A stretch of DNA of 64,000 nucleotides from Akebia trifoliata (GCA_017979445.1 CM030717.1:13750086-13814085), one strand, 5' to 3'; positions 1 through 11,553 are shown, counted from the stretch's first letter. A program made the numbers and translations. The notes: a model not told the origin generated them from the letters alone.

Positions 1-796
1 TATTGAGAAAGCTCTTGAGTGTAGTGAAAACATCAAGAGTGATCCATTCAGTGTTTTTGTAATTCCTTGGAGAGCTATAAGAGAAGAATTTCATATCGAT
101 CATCATCTTCTTCACCCATGTTCTTTGTTCTTTTATTAATTTCTGCAATTTTAATTCTTGCGATGATTGGCTAAATTCTCATTAGAGAAGTTAAGAAAGC
201 CAGAGCAAATTCATCCCTCTAATATAGTTTTAGATTCTTACTTTGTTTTCATGTTTATTATTTTGAAAGTTCTCTTATGATTAAGATAATCTAGCTTATA
301 GTTCTGATCCAACTTAGATAGTCATTACTTAGATAAGTTCAAGAATGGCTATGCTCTGTGAAAAATCAGAAGATAAGTTAGGCAATCCAAATCATATTAG
401 TATTTTCATAGATAGCTTTTGGTTACTTTCAATAGTTCAATTGTTCCACCTTCTGATCCATAAGCAATGACTTGCTCTATGGATTGAGTAATCTCTTAGA
501 ACTAATCTATATTATGGATAATTTGCAAAGGTTTGATTGACTTCTCTAAGCCTTCTCTCTCAGATTTTCACTCTCTATTTTCAATTTTAAATTTTAATTG
601 CAAGTTAATTTCCATTTCATTTGTGCAACAAATCAATTCTGTTTTAAAACCAATCTGTTTCTAACTTTATTTTAGCCTTTCTATCCGAATGAGATTTTGA
701 ATCCAAACTGTCCCTATGGAACGAATTCGACTTGCCCAAAGTCTTATTTTAAGCTCTTAATCTCTGCATTTATTTAGCAAGCTTTACAATCGATCA
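1..796 (+). repeat. 3' part of an element-A-family LTR, cut by the window edge
   Basis: This stretch is the reverse complement of the LTR sequence at 36955..37760 and 61716..62400. Its right end, ATCGATCA at 789..796, matches the LTR terminus TGATCGAT seen at 42477. No tRNA-Asp primer-binding site follows position 796, so this is either a 3' LTR or a solo LTR in plus orientation. The 3' half of the small LTR-borne ORF described for the other two copies is still readable at about 82..174. Divergence from the other copies is visible throughout. Confidence 0.85.
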
Positions 797-1284
797 TGCC
801 ACACTTGGTATACTGACTAAAATCAAGAGCATATTTATGATAATTGTTACCTATTGGTTCAGCATGTTGAAAGCTTCTAGAATAATAACCTAAGTAACAA
901 CTTGAATGGCAGGTACTTCTAGGACCAGGTTCTTAGTTGGTGGTGGATCCTTGTCACCCTTAGTCATGGTCTATTGTACGGACTCCATTGTAGTCTTCTT
1001 AAATCTTAAAAAATAATGAGTCTGTGGTAGAGGTCTCCATGTAGGTACAATCTTCCTTGCTAGCCCAATATTTGCTTAAGATTTTAAATTCAGTGACGTT
1101 GGTACTTTCATAAAAAAAAAAGACAAAATGGTTGAAATTAGCAATTTTGAAAATGGTTTGTCTTTATTATGAATTTTTTAAAGGTCTAGTCTAGGCAAAC
1201 CCTATTTGGTAATCCAACAATGTTGGATGGAAGAAGTACAACCCAAAAGATGTTTTTTTTTTTTTTTAATGAAATAGGAAGACA

Positions 1285-2215
1285 CTTAGGAGAAACCTTT
1301 AAAAGGTCAGGCTGAAAGGGATTAAGAGATCCAAACTACAACAACGAAAAGGGAACTAAGATGACATTTAAGAGGTCCAAAGATCTTTAAGAAATCCAAT
1401 TCTACAAAATGAATGCGTTCTAAGTTGACCTTTAAAAGGTCCAACAATCTTTAAGAGATCCTAAACTATTAAATGAAGTCTAAATTGACCTTTAAAAAGG
1501 TCCCAAGATCTTTAAGAGATCCTATCTATAAAAAAAATTCTAAGTTGACCTTTGAAAGGTTGAGAATCCTTTAAGAGGTCTAGATCTATGAGAGATAAAG
1601 AAAGGTCCCTGCCCGAACCTTCTAACGATATATGAGTGTTTGATCTAGAATGAACTTTAAGGGGTCAATAACACATTAAGAGATAAAGAAAGGTCTATGC
1701 CCGAACCTTCTGGCATTGGTGTGAGCTATCTAAGATGACTTTTGAGAAGTCGAGGGTCTTTAAGAGATCTAAAGCTATACACTAAGGTAACCTTTAGGAG
1801 GTTGAGGATATTTAAGAGATCCAGATCTACTTGAGATGAAGAAAAGTCCTTACCCGAACCTTCTAGCAATATGGATATATTGAATGTAAGAGACTAAGAG
1901 GAAAAGGTCCCTTACCTAACCTTTTAGAATTTGGGAGTCTTGATCTAAAATGACCTTTAAGAAATTGAGAATCTTTAAGAGATTTGGAACTACTCAGAAT
2001 AAAGACAGGTTCATGCCCGGACCTTCAAATATTAGAATGTTTGATATAGGGTGACCTTTAAGAGGTCAGGGATCTTTAAGAGATTTGACCTATGATCCAA
2101 AGTGACCTTTAAGAGGTCAATGATCTTTAAGTGATCCAAATCTATGAGAGATGAAATAAAGATCCCTGTCCAGATCTTCTGAGAATTGGGGTGTCTCAAA
2201 TGTAGGAAACACAAG
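1285..2215. repeat. Degenerate tandem array of paired short palindromes
   Basis: Roughly eleven monomers of about 55-60 bp, each carrying two 15-base inverted repeats with a TTAAG centre. One type is GACCTTTAAGAGGTC (exact at 2053..2067 and 2104..2118). The other is GATCTTTAAGAGATC (exact at 1507..1521, near-exact at 2071..2085). A longer-period word (AAGAAAGGTCC...TGCCCGAACCTTCT) recurs at about 1592, 1684, 1835, 1999 and 2148, giving a higher-order period. The array sits in the internal part of element D. Nothing suggests coding. Confidence 0.8.
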
Positions 2216-2894
2216 AGAAAATGCCCATTGCATGGTGCTACATCAAAACCTTTGAATTGGCATCTCGAGTGTATGAGACAAAGCTCAAAAGACCTTAAGA
2301 AGATTTGTTGTATAGCGGTATCTCAAATGTATGAGATTTGAACCTAAAAGGTCTTGAAAGAGGTTTTTTGTATAGGGTCACATTGCCCTTGAATCTTGGA
2401 AGTGTGTATCTCGAATGTATAAGATTTAAACCAATGAATGTTGGCCTTAGAAAATGTCTTAGATTTGAATAAGTTGCACAGCCCTTACCAGTAAGGAATG
2501 TGAGGTAAGCCATGAGTAGGGTTGGGATCAAAAGTTCTAACAAAACCTAAAATAGGTATGGATTGATCATGTACGTGGCCCTTGTCGATGAGGATCGTTT
2601 GAGAGACCCACGAGTAAGGTTGATTTTTGGAGGTTCTAGCAAAGCTAAAATATATGTGGATTGATCGAGTTAACTTTTCTAAGAATTTACTAAGAATTTT
2701 AAGGAAAGGGATTGAATAACCATCTTAAAAAACTGGGGTGAAAAGTTTTCCACCCTACTTGGGTTGTGATATACTATTGGAAGGCTTGCAATAAGGTCGC
2801 ATATAAACACTTGGATATGGATTGAATTTCAATCAATTGTTGGTAGTGGATTCGCTTGGGCGACTGGGTTGAGTTAACCTAATTTGGGTGGGTT

Positions 2895-3075
2895 GGTAGA
2901 CCTGATTAGAGCCGATTTTGGATAATAGACCCAAATCAGATAGATCTTGGATAATAGACCTGGATCGGGTCGATCTGGGATTATGGACCCGGATCGGGTC
3001 GATTTGGGTTATAAACCTGGTTTAAGTCAACCATGGATAATGGACCCAGACAGGGTCGACCTTAGATAATGATGC
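2895..3075. repeat. Short tandem array, about 35-40 bp period
   Basis: About five degenerate copies of a unit containing GGATAATAGACC followed by TGGATCGGGTCGAT. Inside the unit GACCTGGATCGGGTC has near-symmetric ends (GACC/GGTC). It is a second minisatellite in the internal region of element D. Confidence 0.75.
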
Positions 3076-4243
3076 TTATCATGCTCGATGGAAAGTAGGC
3101 CTGAGTGACTTGAATGTATGGTCTTGATGATAAAAATGACTCAACTAAATGTTATTAAACCTTAAAATTGAGAGCAAAAAATAAAAACTGAGAGCAAAAG
3201 ATCATAATTGAAAGATGAGGCGGAACAAAAAAAAATTTATTCGTATCTCACATGTGGACACACCAAAAATGGCGTGTACGTACCTTAGATGTGGATAAGG
3301 TAAAAAATTTCCTGTCCATAGCTAGGACAAGCAAAATTTTACCTATATGGAGGTAAGTTACGGACATGCCAAATACTAGGTTGCCTGGGGTAGACAAAGC
3401 ACACATTGTGTTGTCCTCTGGTCATGTGTGGCCAGAACAAAAATGTTTTGTCTGTACCTAAGATGAGGACTAAACGTTTTTGGCCTATCCACAAGCGAGG
3501 TGCAAATCAAATAAAAAATAGTTAACAGAAACTCAAATGTTAGCACACTTTTGCCTTCCAACATTGATTCTCAAGTGTCATTGTAATTTTTCTGATCTCC
3601 TTATTTGAGAACAAACTTTGGGAGATTTAGGAATGTTTTAATGAGAGTCTAAGAATGTCTAAAAGGACCCAAGAAAGTGAGGTCCCACCCTTACCAAAGG
3701 AGGGACACCCTAGTCTATTACAACATACATGGGTCTTTAAAATTTGACCTTCGAGGGTCAACTCAACTTACATCATTTTGAGGGAGTTGGTACACAAATA
3801 TTTGAATTTGGAAAACCAAGTGTCTTATGACTTCTAACCGAAGGCAATGCATGACGGCTATAGGTTAGTTGAAGGCTCTCAATCTTCAAATCTCTACACA
3901 AGCTGAAGCAAGTATGTCATTATTTCATGATTGTGTTGGATGTTCTTGTCTCCATTTCTCAAGGTGGACGACCTATGAGGCTTAAGGTTACTTGCATCCA
4001 GGGTTATAGTTTTCATAGGACAAAGAGGTTTGTGTCATGGGGTATGCTCGATTGTGCTCATGTGCATTTTAAAAATGAGTGTGCCATTTACAAAGAGATA
4101 GAACATAAGAACATAAAAATAACAAGCCCAAAGTTACAAGCATTCGCCACAAAAGAAAATAAAAAAAGACAAGAAGAACAAAAAATTTAATATTCTAAAA
4201 CTTCATAAAAGGCCAAGGTAAATGGTTTGAACCCTCTTGAAGT

Positions 4244-4261
4244 CCCCCAATGGAGTCACCA
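4244..4261 (-). other. Primer-binding site of element D (Tat/Ogre type)
   Basis: On the minus strand this reads TGGTGACTCCATTGGGGG, directly next to the LTR that starts at 4265. It resembles the site next to the element B LTR (TGACGACTCCACTGGGGA on minus). From memory, this sequence type in Tat/Ogre elements is described as complementary to a tRNA-Arg 3' end; I did not verify the tRNA. Confidence 0.65.
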
Positions 4262-4264
4262 AGT

Positions 4265-6193
4265 TGTACACATGTGAGGCTCATGGGTTTGAACCTCATC
4301 TATGTAAGTTTAGGAGTCGCCACCATTCAATATTTTATATGTGAATGAGCACCTAAAATTGTTTTGGAAAATCTTTTTTTTTTTTTTGTCATAGTGACTT
4401 ACATTCAATGGAAAGGGGTTATGCCCACCTAAGAAACTAGGTAGGTTCAGTTGAGAGACAAAAAAGTTGTTAGGCACCTTATACTATCAATCAAGTGAAG
4501 TAGAAATTTTTTTGTATTTTTAAAATTAGAAAAGATGGTAGAGAGGTTAAGAGTCCAACGAATTATAGTTTAGCCTATGAAAACCCAAAAAAGAAGTGAT
4601 GAGCAAGCCATATACAAAAGTATAGGCTTGCTGAATTTTTTTTTGTAAGCTAGAGGAATTGGTGTGAATCACCATAGATTTCACCCCCCCATTTTGCCTT
4701 CAAGCTATTTCAAACATTCATGTAACCTTCTTTTTTTTTTGGTTTAGCCTTGGGTTGGACACACCCTTGGAGAGACCAAACATTATACATGTGATGTTGC
4801 CCACTTTGGGACTGTTTTGTTTGCTTGAAGTGCTAAACATAGATTTAAAGAGATCAATGTTTTGACTTATATCCCTTTTAAAATAAAGAAGGTAGTGTGT
4901 GTTTGTTGTGGATGCATGAATGGACTTATGAAGGGGAAATTTACCTAATGAAGAGGGATTACTCTCTTTCTCCTTAACCATTAAAGAAAGCAACTAAAAG
5001 CTTGAAAGTAAAGTGCTAAGAACATAAGTGAAACTTGAAATAACTTGCATTAATATTGAGCAATACTAAAACTTATTAGGGGGTCTTAAGAAAGAAAGAT
5101 AGCTTCTCAAAGAGAAGTCTTAGTCTCTTCAACCCTATGCCCTTAAAAGAAATCAAAAGAACTACATTGTAAAGAACTTGAACTTAAGCAAAAATATTAA
5201 AGAGATTAGGTGAGAAAGATATGAGCAAATAAAATTAAGTAGATAAAAAAAAGTCAGCCCTTAGGTCCCCCACCCCACTTTAGTATTTTCTTTCTTTCTA
5301 ACTCTTTCTAGCTCTAGAGTTTCAAAAGAAGTGAGTAGAGATTTGAGCAAAATTTTCTTACTCTAAAATTCTCCTCTTCCATTTGCTTTGAGGAATCCTC
5401 TATTTATAAAGTTTTGGGAAACCTCTTTGGGTAAAAAGGTTCAACCCTAAAAGCTTTAGAAAATGACATGAGAAAAGTATAGGAAATCCTTTAGATTTTT
5501 TATTTTCTTAAGGACAAAAAGTGAAATTTGGCATGAGGTCTCTTAGATAAAGTCATTTGGCCAATCCATGTGGGTTAGGCCATGTGGCACAAATTTGGTG
5601 GTTATGAAATGATAAGTGGAAAATGAATTTGAGAGAACATATGTAGGAAACCCATGTAGAAAGGTGGATGGTTAGATCTCATGTAATTATCCTCAAAGGT
5701 AAGGGTAAAAGGTAAGAGGTAAAATTATTTTTGAGAGGGTTAATAGGAGAATGCCATGTATAAAGTTCAATTTAGGGTATTTTGTAAATATCTCATAAAG
5801 TAAGGTTGGATAAATAGGCTAATGGATAGCTCCATGTATGTACTTGAAGCTTTTACCATTTTTGGCTTGACCTTACTTTTTGAGATGGTCATTCTTGGGA
5901 TTTCCCAGGAAAGTTGACTCTACAATGAGGTTGGAGCATTGACACACCAAATAGGATCCTTCTTAGGTGTTAGAGCTTATGAAAGATCATCATGTGTCCA
6001 CTTTTAGAGAGAGGTGTAAGGTCATGGGTTCGGATTATGGACTTGGGTTTCGAAATTGGCTTTGAAAGGGTTTTGGGCTTGAGCTTAAGAATTGGACTTG
6101 GGCTTCTTGTGGTTGTTTACTTGGACTGAATCCTTCTTTCACACGCTTTCTTGATTTATCAGGCTTGATCGAGGAGAAAATGGAGTGTCTACA
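4265..6193 (-). repeat. 5' LTR of Tat/Ogre-like element D, 1,929 bp
   Basis: It begins TGTACACATG and ends TGTCTACA, so it has TG...CA termini, with a primer-binding site on its inner (left) side. It shares short words with the element B LTR: GAGTCGCCACC near the inner end, GTTAGGCACC further in, CTATTTATAAAG (a minus-strand TATA box) and the outer end AAAATGG(A/G)GTGTCTACA. This marks a related but distinct family. No partner LTR is in the window. ORFs of up to 91 codons inside it are not supported. Confidence 0.75.
5401..5408 (-). promoter_or_regulatory. TATA box in the element D LTR
   Basis: Minus-strand TATAAATA, in the same relative context as the TATA boxes of the element B LTRs. It is the likely start region for the element transcript. 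Confidence 0.5.
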
Positions 6194-6724
6194 CTCACAA
6201 AAAAAATTCTAGTTTCTTCTCGTTGAAAAGTCACGCAAACATCAAAAAGAGATGGTGAATTTGAACTGGCTTTCATAATCAAGCTTCAAACTAGCAAGTA
6301 ACTAAAAAATCATATCCTCTTCAACTCTTTTTAGAAATGTAGTAGAATCATTAGTATGAGGGCGATACATGATGTCAAGCTCATCCCCCTACTCTTTAAT
6401 TTACTAAAGTGAACAGTAAATGAATTTTCACCTCACATAAATTCAAAAATCTCCCATTTTAATTGAAAGATTCATGCAACATTATTTTGGTGGCCATACA
6501 TTTCCTTGACAGGTTCCCATAGATCTTGGCCTGATTCAGAGAAAGTTTAAAAAAAAAAAAAAAACTCAGCACTATTGGATTCTATAGAGTTGAGAAACCA
6601 AGGCATAACGAGTTGATCACTCAATTGCCATTCTTCAAATTTGGCTTCATCCCCACTAGGAGAAATTTTCTTTCCATTGATATGCCCTAGTTTAGACTTT
6701 CCACCAAGCGACAAGGTAAGCGGC
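6194..6724. other. Intergenic, no feature recognised
   Basis: AT-rich sequence between the LTR of element D and the candidate transposon at 6725. There is an A-run at 6548..6563. No gene or repeat structure was recognised. Confidence 0.5.
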
Positions 6725-7137
6725 CAGGGGCGGAACCAAGATTTTCTTGTAGTGGGGGCAAACTATGGTTAGTTGTACAGTTAAAGAACTTGAAGATGAA
6801 TGGTTTTAGAGAGAAATTCAGAGATTTTTTGTTAGAAGTTGAAGAAAATGATATTTAAGTCATTTCCAATTAGTATATAAAAAGGCCTGGTCAAGAGGCA
6901 ATGTCATCAACCAAAAATTGAAGGGAGGGAGGCAGAAATTGGAGAGAGGTGAGTGAGTGGGGGCAAATGGGCAAAAACTTGAAGTGCGGGGGGCAAAAAT
7001 CGGAGGGAGGTGAGGGTGTGGGGGCAAATGGGGAGAGAGGTGAGGGAGTGAGGACAAATGGGGCATGTAATTAGTTGAAAATATAAGGGTGTCTCAAAGT
7101 TCTGTGGGGGCAATTGCCCCCACCAGCTTCACTCCTG
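6725..7137. mobile_element. Candidate non-autonomous DNA transposon with a minisatellite core
   Basis: The left end CAGGGGCGGAACCAAG and the right end read inward (CAGGAGTGAAGCTGG) are imperfect inverted repeats, and GGGGGCA occurs just inside both. The left terminus resembles a CAGGGGCGGAGCCAG end that I recall from plant repeats. The centre (6920..7070) is a purine-rich minisatellite built on GGGGGCAAATGGGG and GAGAGAGGTGAG. No convincing target-site duplication is visible, so the superfamily is open. It lies about 280 bp beyond the stop codon of the kinase gene. Confidence 0.4.
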
Positions 7138-7414
7138 AGAGATCTTTGAATGAGACTTTCTTACTGGTAAAGAGTACAACCAAACTAAAAAATGGGAAAG
7201 AATTCCAATTACAATCAACTTCTAAAAATAAAAGAATTCCTATGGAAAGAATCCGCAAAATGAACCCACGATTTCCTTCTTTCCTTCTCGCAAACAATTA
7301 CATTAAATCTTCAAAATGCATCACAATTGTTTAGAGTTCAAATAGAACTGGCCTAATAGTTGAAATATAAAATGAAAATATACATCCCCCACCATAGTAT
7401 ATAAATACAATTAG

Positions 7415-9448
7415 CTACATATGAATGAGATGTTCTAGCTGCTGGCCAGCTTCCAAGAAATTAGAAGAGATGGACAAATTACGTGAAGGCAAGGTCGCAT
7501 CATGTACAATCACGTCTGAAAATCTCGATTCAACACCTTCAACATGAAGATAAACATCACAGGAAACATCAATAGAAGGAAGCAAATCATCACCATTGAA
7601 ATACCTTGTCACTTGTCGCATTGAAGGCCTAGATTCTGGTTTGGACTGAGAGCAAAGAAGTCCCAACTTCAATACCATCTCCATCTCTTCGACCACATAA
7701 GATGACATGAGTTTTGGATCAACTGCATCCAGAATCCGACCCATTCGGTGACAGTCACAAACCCAATCAAGCAAAGTCGAGTAATAAGAAATTGGACCTA
7801 GGGATCCTATCCCACAGGCCACTACTAGTAGTAGTATACCATAGGCAAACACATCAGAACTAGTGGTGGCCTTGCCCGTGCGTGCCAATTCTGGAGCTAT
7901 GTATCCTAATGTGCCTACAACATGGGTGGTTCGTGGATTCTCCCCGTGATTATACAGCCTTGCAAGACCAAAATCGCCAAGCCTCCCATTCATGTCAGCA
8001 TCTAGTAAGACATTGCTAGCCTTAATGTCTCGATGAACTACTACCTGGTCCCATTCTTCATGCATATACAATAGCCCCAATGCAATTCCTTTGAGGATCT
8101 TGAATCGTTGCTCCCAACTCAGTATGAAGTCTGCTTTTCGATTGAAGAGTACACTATCAAGACTACCATTCGGAACAAAATCATACACAAGGAGGAGATC
8201 CTCCTTTCGCTTACACCATCCTAGAAGATGAACCAGATGTTTGTGTCTTAGCCTTCCCAAGCTTTCGATCTCTGCCACGAATTCTCTCACTCCTTTTATA
8301 GAATTATTTAAGATTTTCTTCACCGCGACTTCTTCTCTTGTTTTAGGTAACACACCCTTGTACACCACACCAAATCCCCCATTCCCAATTACTTCACTCG
8401 CTTTGAAACCCTTAGTAGCAACATAGAGATCCTTGTATTGGAACCGATGAGGGCACTCCAATTCCCAATTCTCTAGAGTTTCGTCTTGCCTCCTGTTCTT
8501 CAATCGATAATAGATAACAAAGATCACTATTGCCAAGAAGAGAAAGTTCACAATGATTACTACAAGGACAATTTTTTTAGTGAATTTCGATGAAGTTCCA
8601 GATGGGAGTGAAGGAAGAAAAGAAAGATCGAGTTGAGATGCCTCTCCATTAATTCGAAAACTCCATCCTAAGATGTAATGGGAGCTAGAGAGCTTCGCGG
8701 TAGAGGAAGAGAAGCCTACATACATGGATTTCACTAGGTAAGTGGACAGGTCTACTGGGTGAGACAATAGGGGTATAATTGGCTTAGGTACATTTATAGG
8801 GGATATAGTTACATTCACAATTTCTTGAACCCCATCATAGTCTACCCATACCTGAATTGGCTTCCCACTCTCTAAGTCTATTTCTTCCCATTTATTACTA
8901 TTATCATAATACGAAGCTGTCTTTGATACAAGGGACTCTATGCTGTTGAGGTTAATGCCTACATGTTTTTTTTCCAGGCCCTCGATCTCTTCTACTGCAT
9001 TAACTGTGTCGAATTCAATTGCAAAGACATGATTTGAGGGGTTGGCATGGTTCGAAGAATTAAAAAGTCCAAGATAATGGCTAGGTGAAGCCCCGGGAAG
9101 TTGATTGGATGGTGATATTGTGAAGGTAAATCCATGACCACCCCCCATCTTCGGGTCCGCAGGGACAATTGCGAAAACAAAAGACGTGCTGAAGGAACAA
9201 ATTTTTGGAGGAGAGGAACTATTGTTGAACATATTGAATGGGGAGGAGTAGAAGGCATGGCCAACGAGGAAGTGAGATTGGTTGGTTAGTTGAAGTAATC
9301 CATTGGTTGTGATGGTGGAAGATCCATCTAAACTAAGGTGATCAGCTCCATTAAACCCATTGAAGGTGAAATTATTTGATTGAGATTCTGCAAAGTTGGG
9401 AAGGAATAAGAGAAGGAAAACAAGGGAGAGGAGGATAGCTGTGGCCAT
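7415..9448 (-). CDS. L-type lectin-domain receptor kinase (LecRK), intact
   Basis: A 677-residue plasma-membrane receptor kinase in one exon, the usual length and structure for the family. Residues 1-23 are a signal peptide. About 25-268 form a legume-lectin-like ectodomain, about 292-314 are a membrane span followed by basic residues, and about 347-615 are a Ser/Thr kinase. Kinase motifs are all present: glycine loop G355-G360, Lys377, helix-C Glu393, HRD 472-474 with Lys476 and Asn479, DFG 492-494, APE 518-520. It should therefore be a catalytically competent RD-type kinase. Two oddities: the lectin Ca-binding loop keeps Glu145 and Asp147, but the Asp expected just before the HVG motif (162-164) is replaced in EGLEKK. 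In helix F the usual LLLEVACG reads LLLVVACG, with Val542 for Glu. The start at 9448 has the favourable context CCATGGCC and gives a complete signal peptide. The family acts in immune and self/symbiont sensing; the ligand is unknown here. Confidence 0.93.
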   Translation of the reverse strand: MATAILLSLVFLLLFLPNFAESQSNNFTFNGFNGADHLSLDGSSTITTNGLLQLTNQSHFLVGHAFYSSPFNMFNNSSSPPKICSFSTSFVFAIVPADPKMGGGHGFTFTISPSNQLPGASPSHYLGLFNSSNHANPSNHVFAIEFDTVNAVEEIEGLEKKHVGINLNSIESLVSKTASYYDNSNKWEEIDLESGKPIQVWVDYDGVQEIVNVTISPINVPKPIIPLLSHPVDLSTYLVKSMYVGFSSSTAKLSSSHYILGWSFRINGEASQLDLSFLPSLPSGTSSKFTKKIVLVVIIVNFLFLAIVIFVIYYRLKNRRQDETLENWELECPHRFQYKDLYVATKGFKASEVIGNGGFGVVYKGVLPKTREEVAVKKILNNSIKGVREFVAEIESLGRLRHKHLVHLLGWCKRKEDLLLVYDFVPNGSLDSVLFNRKADFILSWEQRFKILKGIALGLLYMHEEWDQVVVHRDIKASNVLLDADMNGRLGDFGLARLYNHGENPRTTHVVGTLGYIAPELARTGKATTSSDVFAYGILLLVVACGIGSLGPISYYSTLLDWVCDCHRMGRILDAVDPKLMSSYVVEEMEMVLKLGLLCSQSKPESRPSMRQVTRYFNGDDLLPSIDVSCDVYLHVEGVESRFSDVIVHDATLPSRNLSISSNFLEAGQQLEHLIHM

Positions 9449-9684
9449 GGAATATTTTTGGGAGTTAATAAAAGGTTTGAGGTTGTTTATTAGAACTTTT
9501 CAGTTTATAAGATCGAGCAAAGTTCATGGAATGACTTCCGAACTGATACAAATTAAAACAATTTTACCGAAATTGCCGTGTGGACTCGGGAGTCTCGGTG
9601 AATATTATGGACTTTGAACTTGGGCAGTTCCAACTAACCCCCAGACTTTGGATTTTTTTTTCACTGATCCCGAAAATTTTGTTG

Positions 9685-9692
9685 TTTTTATA
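9685..9692 (-). promoter_or_regulatory. Possible TATA box of the LecRK gene
   Basis: Minus-strand TATAAAAA, 237 bases upstream of the start codon, which would give a 5' leader of about 200 bases. No other support. 9449..10004 is otherwise the upstream region of the kinase gene, with no repeats recognised. Confidence 0.3.
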
Positions 9693-10004
9693 GCTGTTAT
9701 TGGCATGCCAACTTTAACATATTGAACACCAATTAAAAAAATAGATACATTTACGAAAACATGCATGATTTTTGGTCTAATTACGCCCTATACACTGTTC
9801 ATTTTATTTATGAAAGCATGCACACGGTACACTATTCACTTTGACACATCTACGAACTCGTAAGTTTAAAAGTGACGAACTTATGAGTACGTAGACACGT
9901 AAAAGGAGAACGGTATACCATGAGCATGTTTTGGAAACTAAAATGAATAGTAAACCAAAAACAGAATTTCGACATATTCAGAATACAATTTGGAGATTCA
10001 CCCA

Positions 10005-10262
10005 AAATAATAAGTTGAGAATAAGTAAAAGTTGGGTTGCCAATAGAATCTCTCTCTCTTAGATTTTATATGAGCTTTATCTTAATTGTATACTACCATT
10101 AAAGTTGTTTGAATGTGTTATAATGTTGAAGTAATAACTTGAACCAAACTTTTGTAATGTTTGAAAAGTGTGTTTTTAACCTTTAATTAATTAGGGTGTG
10201 ATAAATAATTTAAGAAATTGGGATGTAACAAGTAAAAGTTGGGGAGCCAATAGCAGCTCTCT
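10005..10262 (+). repeat. Dispersed repeat with terminal direct repeats, copy 1
   Basis: Bounded on both sides by a roughly 24 bp direct repeat around AAGTAAAAGTTGGG(T/G)(T/A)GCCAATAG (near 10023 and 10229). The reverse complement of the whole unit is found at 27108..27405 with the same arrangement. It lies 0.6-0.8 kb upstream of the kinase start. The short direct repeats are unlike an inverted-repeat MITE. I do not recognise the family. Confidence 0.6.
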
Positions 10263-10878
10263 ATTTTTTTATTCACCATTTTTAATATTATGCAAATGTG
10301 TTCTTACATGATTTATATTTCTTGCTAGTCTCCTTTTCACAATAGAAAAAATGTGCATTATTTGATTGATGAATTGGGTTGCAAACTGACTTTCCAACTA
10401 TTATTTTTTCAATATGCTAGGTCAACAATCCTTTTGATCCATTGATCCAAGAAGATTAGGTCTTTTGTAGGGTTGGCAATGGGCTAGATAACATCCATTC
10501 ATCGACTCATCCAATCCAAATTATTCTTGCATATATGGGTATGTTTTTATTTGGTTAAGAATATGGATATAATTATTTTATCGAAACCATATATCCGAAT
10601 ATCCAAGTTCAAACCGATAAATTCATAATGAGGCATATATATAACCCAAAATTAGAAATATTCTTCCATCCTACTCATAATGAGGTATATATTTTTCGAT
10701 TTGGATGTTGGTTCCAAATTTGGGTACAAGTTGAATGGATATTCTTTACAATAAAAATAAAAAAAAAATCAAACACAGATGATAACTTTTATGCAATTGG
10801 ATACAGATTTATGGATATAGAATCAGATACAGATGTTAAGATATGCTTCACCCAGTCCACACCTGACACAATGCCAGC

Positions 10879-11553
10879 TAGGGGTGCAACTTGGTCTGGT
10901 TCAAACTGAGAATCGAATCAAACGAATAGCTTTGGGCTGGTTTGGTTCAGTTTGGAATGAGTTGTGGCTCGATATTCGACATTTCTACATAACCGAATCA
11001 TTAATGCCTACCACATTTTAGGACTAGGACATATATGAATGACCTTTTATATGGATAAGTTACTGACTTTTCTCGATGGATAGAATAATGACTTTTTGTA
11101 TGAAATTTCATGTTAATTGTTTATTCTTTTTATTAAAAATATATTAAGCCGCCCTTACGTGATAGGGGCGATTTCAACTTGAGCACCAATTCACTGATTG
11201 ATATTGAAAGCGCCTTTTGAATCAAAGTAGCGGGGGCCTTCCTCAAATGGATGATTGATATAATTCGATAGGAAGAAAGGTGTTGGTCTGTATACTCGTA
11301 GGATTCAAAGCATATCGAAGCATGCGTATTCCAAAAAAGACTTCTCGGTAAGAATTTTGGGCCCTTCCAAAAAAGTTTATAGGATATTGGGAACCCATAT
11401 AACCGAACCAAACCAAACGAAACCAACCTTAGTTCGGTTTGTTTTGGTTCAATTCTAAGAAAATTTAGTTTGGTTCTGATTCTTATTTAGTAGAACCAAC
11501 CTATGTCAGTTTAGTTCCGATTTAATCCCAAATCAAACTAATTAGCACCCATA
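10879..11553. mobile_element. hAT-type element nested in the terminal repeat of another
   Basis: The ends TAGGGGTGCAAC and, read inward from the right, TATGGGTGCTAA are imperfect inverted repeats. The flanking 8-mers ATGCCAGC (10871..10878) and TTGCCATC (11554..11561) match at 6 of 8 positions. They are themselves the terminal sequence of the outer element, so insertion was into its right end. Both arms are rich in GGTTCGGTTTGG-like words. The centre (about 11135..11390) looks different in composition and is listed separately. Confidence 0.6.
11135..11390. other. Possible organelle-derived (mitochondrial) insert
   Basis: Inside the inner hAT-type element, this block is more GC-balanced than its surroundings and has the word style of plant mitochondrial intergenic DNA (for example GCGGGGGCCTTCCTC). 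A 97-codon minus ORF crosses it (11133..11426) but has no recognised motif. This is a judgement on style, not a match. Confidence 0.3.

Larger units (their letters stand above)
797..4264 (-). mobile_element. Internal region of Tat/Ogre-like element D (no coding capacity left)
   Basis: This lies downstream (minus strand) of the primer-binding site and LTR of element D. I find no readable gag or pol. It holds two repeat arrays (1285..2215 and 2895..3075), listed separately. The rest (797..1284, 2216..2894, 3076..4242) has no gene or motif I can name; 3290..3480 has loosely repeated words around GGACA and TGGATAAGG. The short ORFs here are not supported. The 3' LTR of D is not in the window. The left boundary at 797 may be an insertion junction with the A-family LTR. 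Confidence 0.55.

Noticed and set aside
8241..9264. Further ORFs on both strands within the LecRK gene
   Set aside because: Shadows of the intact receptor-kinase frame, with no independent motif.
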